From a virus: a stretch of DNA of 27,372 bases. The translations under genes and the position numbers were made by a program. How positions within the stretch are numbered: the first letter of the stretch is position 1; each line of letters starts with the position of its first letter. The notes below the pieces were generated by a model, which saw nothing but the letters and a program-made list of their open reading frames with translations, searched no databases and was not told the DNA's origin. This document shows, piece after piece, positions 1-6,264 of the stretch. The DNA lies in the IMG/VR virus record IMGVR_UViG_3300048050_000028, positions 1-27,372 of that record, one strand, 5' to 3'.

Positions 1-1741
1 ACGCCTGTGTACCGTTTAGAAAGCCATTAGTTCCGTATGTTGTATCAAGCACTATCGTTCCGTATGCATTGCCTATGACTAGCCCAGCACTCTTATTGAT
101 AGGGCGCAATCTAATATAGTCGCCATTGACAAAGCATTGTGTTGCGGGTATTCCCTCTAAATCGTCTACTATTAATTGAGCTGTTCCGCCTACAGAACTC
201 GGAATCACAAAATTGTAAGATAGCTTGCTTACCGATTTTGTCAAGAAATCAGAACCTGCAAGTGCTTGACTCACCTGTGCGGTAAACGCCTGAACGTCTA
301 ATTCGTCTGCGTAAACCTTTCGGAAGTCCGCTAAACCATTTGCTCCTACTCTCCAACCTGTTAATTGAGATACGTAATTGCGCGTCCCGATATTTCCGTC
401 TGCGAACATGTCCGACGTTGCCCTGAATGTACCGTTAACATCCAAACCAAAGAGCGGAGTTCCACCTATTCCTACTTTCGTGCCATCCGTTTGAATTGGG
501 CTATTAACAAGTCCATCGACGGTGTGATACGGCAAATATCCGGCACCTAAATTTGTAAAATTGCCAATTGGAGACTTTACATAATTTGTAAAGAAAGCCG
601 TTGCACCATTAAGAGCATTGATATTTCCATTTGTTGAGTTCAGGGTATCAATAGTACCTACCGTAGAACGTAGCGTATCTATCGTTCCCGATGTAGCATG
701 TAAGGTTGTTGCCTCAACACTTCCTAACGTTGCCAAACCCGTAATAGTTACGGCTGCTGCTTTGAGCAAGTTTACAAATGTTCCATTATTTCCCTTAACT
801 TCTGTGGCATCAACTTCGTTTGCAATCAACGTCCCCCCAATGTTTGCATTTGCGGCATAAGCCGTACCTACAACGTGCATGTCTTTGGCAAAATATATTG
901 TTTCAAGTGCTGTATCTGCCACATCCTTTCGTAAGAACATGGAAGATTCTTTTAGAGCCGAAAAGACATTTGTATCACTTGCAGGAATATCATCACTTGT
1001 TCTAATAACATCTGAAATGGATTTACCGTTTATATTAGTTGTTGTTTTGGTACTTAACTCGTTTACGGTTAATTTATCGGCTGTAACACTTCCTATTGTA
1101 AGATTCCATGATCCATCAACGTAAGAAATTGAGGCACCATTCGTAAAGTTTATACCCTTTAGAAATGTTACCTTTTCATTTGCCGTACATTCTGTGTCTC
1201 TACGCAAAAATGTATTTATAGCCTTTAAAGCACTTAAAATATTTATATCTGATGCGGTACCTTCATTTATAGTTCCTATATCGGAATATCTTAATATATC
1301 CGTTAGTTTTTTCCCGTTTATGGTTTCATCATCGACAATCAAATGCCACTTATCATCATCTCCTTTTAATATGGATGAGCCATTAGAGAAATTAATTCCT
1401 TTGATGAAAGAGATAGTTTTACTTGCTGAATCTTGCTCATCCTTCCGAAGGAACATGTTTAATATATCTTCGTCGTTTAAGGAAAGAGATTTTAATTTCG
1501 TGCTTCCCTCAACGGTTAAATTCTTCTTTATATCAACGTCGTCATTTACGACTTGAGTATTATCCACAACCGTACCTACTACACCATCTGTTACCCAATT
1601 ATCGGCTGAGAAAGACCAATAACATTTTGTGCCATTAATAATAACGTAGTCTTCTTCTGAATTACCCCCGTTGGGTATCTTTAACCATACCTCGGCAGGA
1701 TTATTGTACGTTCCCTTGTTGTGTAGTTCCTCTATTAACAT
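1..1741 (-). CDS. Modular phage tail/fibre protein, 3' end outside the window
   Basis: The minus strand is open from an ATG at 1741 to the left edge (580 codons, no stop reached); an in-frame TAA lies two codons before the ATG. The product begins MLIEELHNKGTYNNPAEVW and then shows a roughly 80 to 90 residue module three times, each with an FLRKD-like core (near residues 95, 177 and 268). Two of these cores are preceded by an INGK-x3-D-x2-R-x-SD...SALK segment. After residue 300 come short beta-type repeats (GTIDTL, GNINAL, GNFTNL) followed by a region similar in style to phage tail fibres. The start overlaps the upstream gene by 41 bases, so it is probably translationally coupled. It is the last visible gene of the operon starting at 5320. 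The role as tail or adhesion protein is inferred from repeats and position. Confidence 0.75.
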   Translation of the reverse strand, partial: MLIEELHNKGTYNNPAEVWLKIPNGGNSEEDYVIINGTKCYWSFSADNWVTDGVVGTVVDNTQVVNDDVDIKKNLTVEGSTKLKSLSLNDEDILNMFLRKDEQDSASKTISFIKGINFSNGSSILKGDDDKWHLIVDDETINGKKLTDILRYSDIGTINEGTASDINILSALKAINTFLRRDTECTANEKVTFLKGINFTNGASISYVDGSWNLTIGSVTADKLTVNELSTKTTTNINGKSISDVIRTSDDIPASDTNVFSALKESSMFLRKDVADTALETIYFAKDMHVVGTAYAANANIGGTLIANEVDATEVKGNNGTFVNLLKAAAVTITGLATLGSVEATTLHATSGTIDTLRSTVGTIDTLNSTNGNINALNGATAFFTNYVKSPIGNFTNLGAGYLPYHTVDGLVNSPIQTDGTKVGIGGTPLFGLDVNGTFRATSDMFADGNIGTRNYVSQLTGWRVGANGLADFRKVYADELDVQAFTAQVSQALAGSDFLTKSVSKLSYNFVIPSSVGGTAQLIVDDLEGIPATQCFVNGDYIRLRPINKSAGLVIGNAYGTIVLDTTYGTNGFLNGTQA

Positions 1742-2423
1742 CGATTAATCCCATTAAATTTTTACCTATTGAATCCATTGCATCACCTAACTTTTCACCA
1801 AAAGAGTAATACACTTGTGATGCTATGAAATAAAGCATCGGTTGATATAAGTTATCTCCACAATCTATTTGATCTATGCTGTTATTGGTAACAATACTCG
1901 GATATGCCACATACTTTGCCAATTCAATGGCTGGAGTTGTGGTAGATGTGATAGCTCCATTCGCATCCGTAGAAGCATACGAACAGAAAAATTCCAACTT
2001 CTTATTGGATGTTCCCTCTACAATTGCAACTACCGGGCATTGAGGTGTACCTCTTAATCCGGGATAGTTGAATTTTTGTTGGGAATAACTTGGATCATCC
2101 GGAGTAATCGGATTGACTACCGGACGAATCCAGTCACTCATTTTAAATGAAAGTAACCTTAAAAAATTAGTGGGTAAATCTATACTTCCCCACCCTGTAC
2201 CTGCTTGTGATTTTCCCCATGTGATCTGATTTGAAGAAAAAGACTGTCCGTTATCTACCATAGATTGCGGAGCAATAATCAACGCCCTCCTTAATCCGTT
2301 TGTAATTTGACTCTCAATAAGAGAATCCAAATCCAGCGTATCATCACTGACTAAGACACTATCACTTTGGTTCTCGTCCAAAATGATACGAACAGCTTTT
2401 ATTATATCAGATACATTTTTCAT
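1701..2423 (-). CDS. Candidate head-tail adaptor/connector protein (240 aa)
   Basis: A 240-residue protein between the head genes and the tail gene. The N-terminal 60 residues are helical (MKNVSDIIKAVRIILDENQS...LDSLIESQITNGLRRALIIAP), followed by a beta-rich part containing LPTNFLRLLSFKMSDWIRPV. The C-terminus is again helical (LYFIASQVYYSFGEKLGDAMDSI). This helix-beta-helix layout, the size and the place immediately after the capsid genes fit a ring or adaptor protein bridging portal and tail, but I recognise no specific motif. It overlaps the stop of the 128-residue gene by four bases (ATGA) and overlaps the tail gene downstream, so the three are tightly coupled. It could instead be a tail completion protein. 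Confidence 0.6.
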   Translation of the reverse strand: MKNVSDIIKAVRIILDENQSDSVLVSDDTLDLDSLIESQITNGLRRALIIAPQSMVDNGQSFSSNQITWGKSQAGTGWGSIDLPTNFLRLLSFKMSDWIRPVVNPITPDDPSYSQQKFNYPGLRGTPQCPVVAIVEGTSNKKLEFFCSYASTDANGAITSTTTPAIELAKYVAYPSIVTNNSIDQIDCGDNLYQPMLYFIASQVYYSFGEKLGDAMDSIGKNLMGLIDVNRGTTQQGNVQ

Positions 2424-2806
2424 AATCCTACAAACTCAATATTTTTTTCTTTAGCAAAAGCTTTGATTTTTCTCTTACCTGTAAGTTGTTTTTCCGAAGC
2501 ATTAAACTCTTTGATCAGATAATCTAGTGCATCAGATATAGACGAAACTGTTATCTTTTTTTCCTCATCTACTATAGGTTTAACTTCCTCTTTGACCTCT
2601 TCTTTTTTCTCCTCATTATCCACCCTTTCAATGAAGTATTTATCACCAAACCATGCATTACCTTCCAATGCGTTCTGCTCATTTATATCTTCGGTTGTAT
2701 ACTGAGATCCATTTGTCAATGGGAAAAAAGAAATTGTTTTTTTTCTTCCTGATACGTAAACCGATACAGTTATTTTCGAAGGTGCTCTATAAAATTTTCT
2801 CGCCAT
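2420..2806 (-). CDS. Small head-associated protein with acidic linker (128 aa)
   Basis: Three parts are visible. Residues 1-60 form a basic, beta-type segment (ARKFYRAPSKITVSVYVSGR). Residues 65-85 are a Lys/Glu linker. Residues 86-128 are a helical end (SDALDYLIKEFNASEKQLTGKR...AFAKEKNIEFVGL). That last part resembles the small HeH/LEM-like helix-extension-helix domains often found at the ends of phage head or connector proteins. Its place right after the capsid gene suggests a capsid decoration or head-closure role, which is inference. The start is ATG at 2806, only 14 bases after a hairpin that separates it from the capsid gene. Confidence 0.6.
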   Translation of the reverse strand: MARKFYRAPSKITVSVYVSGRKKTISFFPLTNGSQYTTEDINEQNALEGNAWFGDKYFIERVDNEEKKEEVKEEVKPIVDEEKKITVSSISDALDYLIKEFNASEKQLTGKRKIKAFAKEKNIEFVGL

Positions 2807-2819
2807 AATTTTAGATTTA

Positions 2820-2846
2820 AAAAGGCTGCCACTAGGACAGCCTTTT
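2820..2846 (-). terminator. Hairpin after the capsid gene, probable leaky terminator
   Basis: AAAGGCTG (2821-2828) pairs perfectly with CAGCCTTT (2838-2845) around a 9-base loop, and A2820/T2846 can add a ninth pair. Read on the minus strand it sits between the capsid stop (2861) and the next start (2806) and ends in five T residues, part of which are inside the stem. The weak T-run and the operon continuing behind it suggest partial termination, giving more capsid mRNA than downstream mRNA, or a processing site. On the plus strand the hairpin is also followed by a T-rich stretch, but no plus-strand gene precedes it. Confidence 0.6.
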
Positions 2847-2860
2847 ATTATTTATTTTTA

Positions 2861-4531
2861 TCAAGCTGCCAAAGATGCTCTAGCATGTGCATCAGGATAG
2901 CGCAAGTATAATGCACTTACCTCTTGCAATACAACATCATCGGTATTTGAAACACCGGCTGCTTTTAAATCTAGCGCGAAACGTCTCCACTCGAAGCGAA
3001 TTGCTTTAACAAGATAATCGGCATCAAGTACCAAACCTTGATTAGAACGACCTAGTTGGTCAAACAAATCATGATAGATAACAAGCACTTCTCCAAAACC
3101 TGTACGGAAAGATTTGAATGTCAAATCCCAATTTTCAATAGAACTCTTTGTGATCTGATATTTGTCACCTTTGATTTTTTCAAAAGCAGCCAACATTTCA
3201 GAACCGCAAAGCAAGATTTTCTTATCAGAAGAATCATTACCGACGAATACAGATTTAGTAAAGTCTACTAATTGATCTACATCAATTGCAACATTAGATA
3301 CAGTGAATGCACCTGTTACTCCGGTTGTACCGGTATCGGTAAATGTAGGAGTACTGTAAGCTCCAACAGAAGATCTTATGAATGTAACAACGTTTGCATT
3401 AGCAGTAGCCGACCAACCAGAGAAAGTAGTTGCTGCAATTAATGCTGCAACGTCTGATGTTGATTTACCTGTACCAATTGCAATAGTATATGGAATACCA
3501 TTCAAAACAACTGTTACATTTCCTGCTGCTGTAGATGCATGCCCGACAGTAAATTGTAATGTATCAGGAGTACCGATCTGAACGTCACGTCCAGCTTGCC
3601 AGAATATACCTCCGGTAAAATACTGTTGTGTTTTCTTAAGATTATGTTTGATCTTACGTTTAGTACCCATAAGGTAACTAACCTCCATAGATCTCTTCAT
3701 ATCAAAGATTGCATCGTCTTCCAAATCACTGAAGTTCCAGTTAACTTCCTTAGACGCCATTTTGTCAAATGTAGTTTGACTAACTTGCGTCATGAAGTTT
3801 TGGACGTATTGCTCGTCCGCAGTAGGAACGGTTGTGAATGTACCTGTTTGAATATCTGATTCGGCACATGCCTTAGCAGCACGAACAAGAACTGTGTTTG
3901 CAGGAATAGCCGGAATAACGGTTGTCTGATTAGTGGATGTTCCCATCTTACCATTGACGGCATAAACGACAGGGAAACCGCTATCATCGCGTTTCAGCAC
4001 ACAGAGTTCAAGATCATGAGAAGACAAGGTAACTCCATCCTCTAAATAACCTTTTACACCTACACAGATGATGGTATCATCCTCTGTAAACATATTAGTA
4101 TTGGCTACATTTAAAGAGACAGTAGCTTCAGTAGTCTGAAGAGCTACGGCAGTTGTCAGAGAAGTAGACAACGGACGAGTACCAGCACTGTAATACTTAA
4201 CAATAGCAGAATCGGTTTTTACAACTCTTGCTGCTTTTCGTGATATCTGATCAATTGGTGTACGATTGGGACGAATACGGGTGATAATCTCATCTATATG
4301 TTTTGTATATAGATTATCAGGATTCATTATCTGACCACCTGTTTCGGTCGCTACTCCTGCTAGATCACCATGGTCACCTGCCACCTGCTCACCACCTCCG
4401 GCAAGTTCGGATGCATTTGCGGCTGCCGTGGCAACATCTTCTGCCATCATAACCCCACCGGGTACTCCGACAAACAGAGCTATAATAAACAATACAGCTC
4501 GTAGAATAAATTTAAACTTTTTACTTTTCAT
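2861..4531 (-). CDS. Major capsid protein (556 aa) with hydrophobic N-terminus
   Basis: Called as the major capsid protein from position (directly after the scaffold-like gene), size and overall sequence style: an N-terminal NLYTKHIDEIITRIRPNRTPID segment, Thr/Ala-rich beta regions, and a C-terminal part with LRYPDAHARA. This fits the HK97-fold capsid proteins of Bacteroidetes phages. Two oddities are visible. Residues 1-29 read like a signal peptide or membrane anchor: a KSKKFK basic start, a hydrophobic stretch at about 9-28, then MMAEDV. Residues about 316-412 look like an inserted beta domain (NVTVVLNGIPYTIAIGTG...SGWSATANANVVTFI) of a type that recurs in phage structural proteins. The start lies 12 bases after the scaffold stop. 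ATG codons at residues 28 and 29 are alternative starts that would remove the hydrophobic segment. Confidence 0.82.
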   Translation of the reverse strand: MKSKKFKFILRAVLFIIALFVGVPGGVMMAEDVATAAANASELAGGGEQVAGDHGDLAGVATETGGQIMNPDNLYTKHIDEIITRIRPNRTPIDQISRKAARVVKTDSAIVKYYSAGTRPLSTSLTTAVALQTTEATVSLNVANTNMFTEDDTIICVGVKGYLEDGVTLSSHDLELCVLKRDDSGFPVVYAVNGKMGTSTNQTTVIPAIPANTVLVRAAKACAESDIQTGTFTTVPTADEQYVQNFMTQVSQTTFDKMASKEVNWNFSDLEDDAIFDMKRSMEVSYLMGTKRKIKHNLKKTQQYFTGGIFWQAGRDVQIGTPDTLQFTVGHASTAAGNVTVVLNGIPYTIAIGTGKSTSDVAALIAATTFSGWSATANANVVTFIRSSVGAYSTPTFTDTGTTGVTGAFTVSNVAIDVDQLVDFTKSVFVGNDSSDKKILLCGSEMLAAFEKIKGDKYQITKSSIENWDLTFKSFRTGFGEVLVIYHDLFDQLGRSNQGLVLDADYLVKAIRFEWRRFALDLKAAGVSNTDDVVLQEVSALYLRYPDAHARASLAA

Positions 4532-4543
4532 ATTTTTCGTTAA

Positions 4544-5320
4544 TTACAAATTATGTCTTTTTGCCTTAGACCAAATATTCCTATTTTCGGGAACTTTGAA
4601 CTCATTGCTTTTTTGCATGATAGATTCTGATTTTCCATTAAGTGTAGGAACTTCCGGTTTAGCTAATTTTGCACGGTCGATTTTGTCATTCTTTGCTCTT
4701 ACGGCTGCTTGATTAGCAGCACTAGCAATATCATCCGAATAATTCTTTGCATGAATTACATCATCCAAAGTTTCAGGTTTGATAACGCCCATAAAGTAAT
4801 CATTGACGATTCCCTCTATACTGGATATAGCACCGTCCACTTCTTCCTCCTTGTACTTCCCTGACTTTACCAGACCGTCCATAGTTTCTAAAGACTTATT
4901 TAGATTCTTATCGAAATCTTTTTTAGTCTTTCCGCTTTCTTCTACTTTCTTCAAATAGTCATCTTGGTCCTTTTGAAGCTTAGCAACAACCTCAGGATCT
5001 TGTAATCTTGAAATCAAACCATCTACTCCATATCGTGTGACATAAGTTGAAAGCAAATCCCTTCCGTTCATTACGGATTGGAACAAAGAAGCATTGGCTG
5101 GATTTTTAGAAAAAGCATCAGAGATACGCTTTCTTTCGTTCTCGCTTTTATCGTAATTATCCATCAATCCGTGCATTTTTCCATAGTAAGCATCCTCATC
5201 GGATAAGTCTTCACCTGGGAATTTATCAGCGATTCTTTTTCTGAAAGCATCTTTTTTGCTTACAGGTGGCTCATTTTGAGCTACTTGATTTTCTATTTTT
5301 TTATCTTTCTCATCCGCCAT
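4544..5320 (-). CDS. Candidate scaffolding protein (258 aa)
   Basis: A highly charged, almost wholly helical protein starting MADEKDKKIENQVAQNEPPV, with a long Lys/Asp/Glu-rich central helix (VAKLQKDQDDYLKKVEESGKT...) and a basic tail ending IWSKAKRHNL. Charged helical proteins of this size encoded just before the capsid gene are typically internal scaffolds for procapsid assembly. No catalytic motif of a head-maturation protease is seen. It is the first gene of the left structural operon. The start at 5320 lies about 18 bases below the predicted transcription start from the promoter at 5344-5387. Confidence 0.68.
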   Translation of the reverse strand: MADEKDKKIENQVAQNEPPVSKKDAFRKRIADKFPGEDLSDEDAYYGKMHGLMDNYDKSENERKRISDAFSKNPANASLFQSVMNGRDLLSTYVTRYGVDGLISRLQDPEVVAKLQKDQDDYLKKVEESGKTKKDFDKNLNKSLETMDGLVKSGKYKEEEVDGAISSIEGIVNDYFMGVIKPETLDDVIHAKNYSDDIASAANQAAVRAKNDKIDRAKLAKPEVPTLNGKSESIMQKSNEFKVPENRNIWSKAKRHNL

Positions 5321-5343
5321 GGTTTTATGTTTTTAATGACGAA

Positions 5344-5387
5344 CAAATATAAACAGGGCACATCATGTAGCAACTTTATTCTTATAA
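5344..5387 (-). promoter_or_regulatory. Late promoter for the scaffold-capsid-tail operon
   Basis: On the minus strand an upstream box TTATAAGAATAAAGTTG (5387-5371) ends in the -33 TTG. After 19 bases comes TATATTTG (5351-5344), an exact match to the Bacteroidetes -7 element TAnnTTTG. The 17-base box is identical to the one before the second structural operon at 22546-22530, with the same 19-base spacing. The predicted start of transcription is about 18 bases before the ATG at 5320. Confidence 0.82.
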
Positions 5388-5405
5388 GAGCTTTTATTAA
5401 ATTTG
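5375..5405 (+). promoter_or_regulatory. Possible plus-strand promoter for the packaging operon
   Basis: TAAATTTG (5398-5405) matches TAnnTTTG exactly, and TTTA (5375-5378) lies 19 bases upstream as an imperfect -33 element. It overlaps the divergent late promoter. The ATG of the next gene at 5411 is only six bases downstream, so the mRNA would be nearly leaderless, or translation begins later. Only the -7 element is convincing. Confidence 0.35.
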
Positions 5406-5410
5406 CATTA

Positions 5411-5839
5411 ATGAAAACGAAAGGATGCACATTCGACTTTTCTTGTCAGCGTGAGAAAGAATTGATGGAAGCTTACCATGAAGAGATGTCAAAAAAAGAG
5501 ATCAGTTCTTTTGAAGATGTGATTAATCGGGTTATACAACATCCTTGTAAACGTTTTTGGGTTTCAGAATATCGGGCGGCAAACATAATATCAAAGATGA
5601 TAAAAGGAGAAAGGCTCGAGAACATGAGTGAAATAAAGAGAGAAATGTTTAACGAAATCTATAATCGTTATCTATCGTCAAAATCAAAATACAGCACGTT
5701 AATAGACGCTATGTTTGATATAATCAATTCCCCCGCTCCAAAATTTTATATGTCTCCCGTAACCGCAACAATATACATATGCAAAATAAAGAAAAGCTGG
5801 TACAAATCCAGAATGAAAAAACTGCATGGATTATTCTAG
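5411..5839 (+). CDS. Small packaging-module protein with duplicated motif (142 aa)
   Basis: No named family is recognised with certainty. The protein begins MKTKGCTFDFSCQREKEL and is basic and helical. A motif occurs twice: VIQHPCKRFWVSEYRAANII near residues 46-65 and IINSPAPKFYMSPVTATIYI near 106-125. The shared pattern is I-x2-P-x2-[KR]-F-[WY]-x-S-x3-A-x2-I, suggesting two copies of one small helical DNA- or protein-binding unit. It is the first gene of the plus-strand operon leading to the rhomboid and the large terminase, so a small-terminase or packaging-accessory role is possible, by position only. The frame is open further upstream, but ATG 5411 is chosen because earlier starts run back through the divergent promoter and into the scaffold gene. 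Confidence 0.65.
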   Translation: MKTKGCTFDFSCQREKELMEAYHEEMSKKEISSFEDVINRVIQHPCKRFWVSEYRAANIISKMIKGERLENMSEIKREMFNEIYNRYLSSKSKYSTLIDAMFDIINSPAPKFYMSPVTATIYICKIKKSWYKSRMKKLHGLF

Positions 5840-6264
5840 CAGTTATGATCATTTGTTATTTCCTTCCATGCAAGGTTGGATTTAATCACAATTCTGTTTG
5901 GTATTCAAGATTTGTCTATCAATTCTTTCATGTAACCATTTGGCATTTGCTTATCAATCTTACCGCATTGTGGGAATTTAGAAAAGTGAAGTTTAGATAT
6001 TTCTTTGTCGCCTATCTTATTTCATGTCCTATACTTCTTTATGGAGATAAACTCACTATGGGATTTTCGGGGGTATTATTCGCTATTGGAGGTATGTGCG
6101 TAGGAACACAGAACAGCCGGTTACATGACAATATCTATTTTCTCATTACATTCGTCATTTCCTACTTCATTTATAGATGGGTAGGCATGTCTAATATATT
6201 CATTCACATCTACTGTTTTTATCTCGGTCAAATTTATGGAATATGGATGAAGAGGTGGTATTAA
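5779..6264 (+). CDS. Phage-encoded rhomboid intramembrane serine protease (161 aa)
   Basis: The sequence carries the rhomboid hallmark pattern. FFHVTIWHLLIN (His51, His56, Asn60) matches the HxxxxHxxxN of transmembrane helix 2 in GlpG, which forms the oxyanion side. GFSG at 95-98 is the GxSG motif with the catalytic serine at 97. IHIYCFYLGQIYG gives the catalytic His143 followed by the usual small-residue helix. About six hydrophobic segments are visible, and the total is short, as in minimal bacterial rhomboids without a cytosolic domain. Rhomboids cut transmembrane helices inside the membrane. The target here is unknown; a phage membrane protein or a host surface or secretion protein are both possible. 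It overlaps the gene before it by 61 bases and the terminase by 22 bases. Start 5779 keeps the first membrane helix complete. Confidence 0.86.
   Translation: MQNKEKLVQIQNEKTAWIILAVMIICYFLPCKVGFNHNSVWYSRFVYQFFHVTIWHLLINLTALWEFRKVKFRYFFVAYLISCPILLYGDKLTMGFSGVLFAIGGMCVGTQNSRLHDNIYFLITFVISYFIYRWVGMSNIFIHIYCFYLGQIYGIWMKRWY

Noticed and set aside
365-1638. Several short plus-strand open frames
   Set aside because: They lie entirely opposite the long uninterrupted minus-strand tail gene, which has clear modular repeats.
5276-5410. N-terminal extension of the 142-residue gene with a hydrophobic stretch
   Set aside because: The extension overlaps the scaffold start and the late promoter; the ATG at 5411 gives a protein whose sequence is coherent from its first residues.
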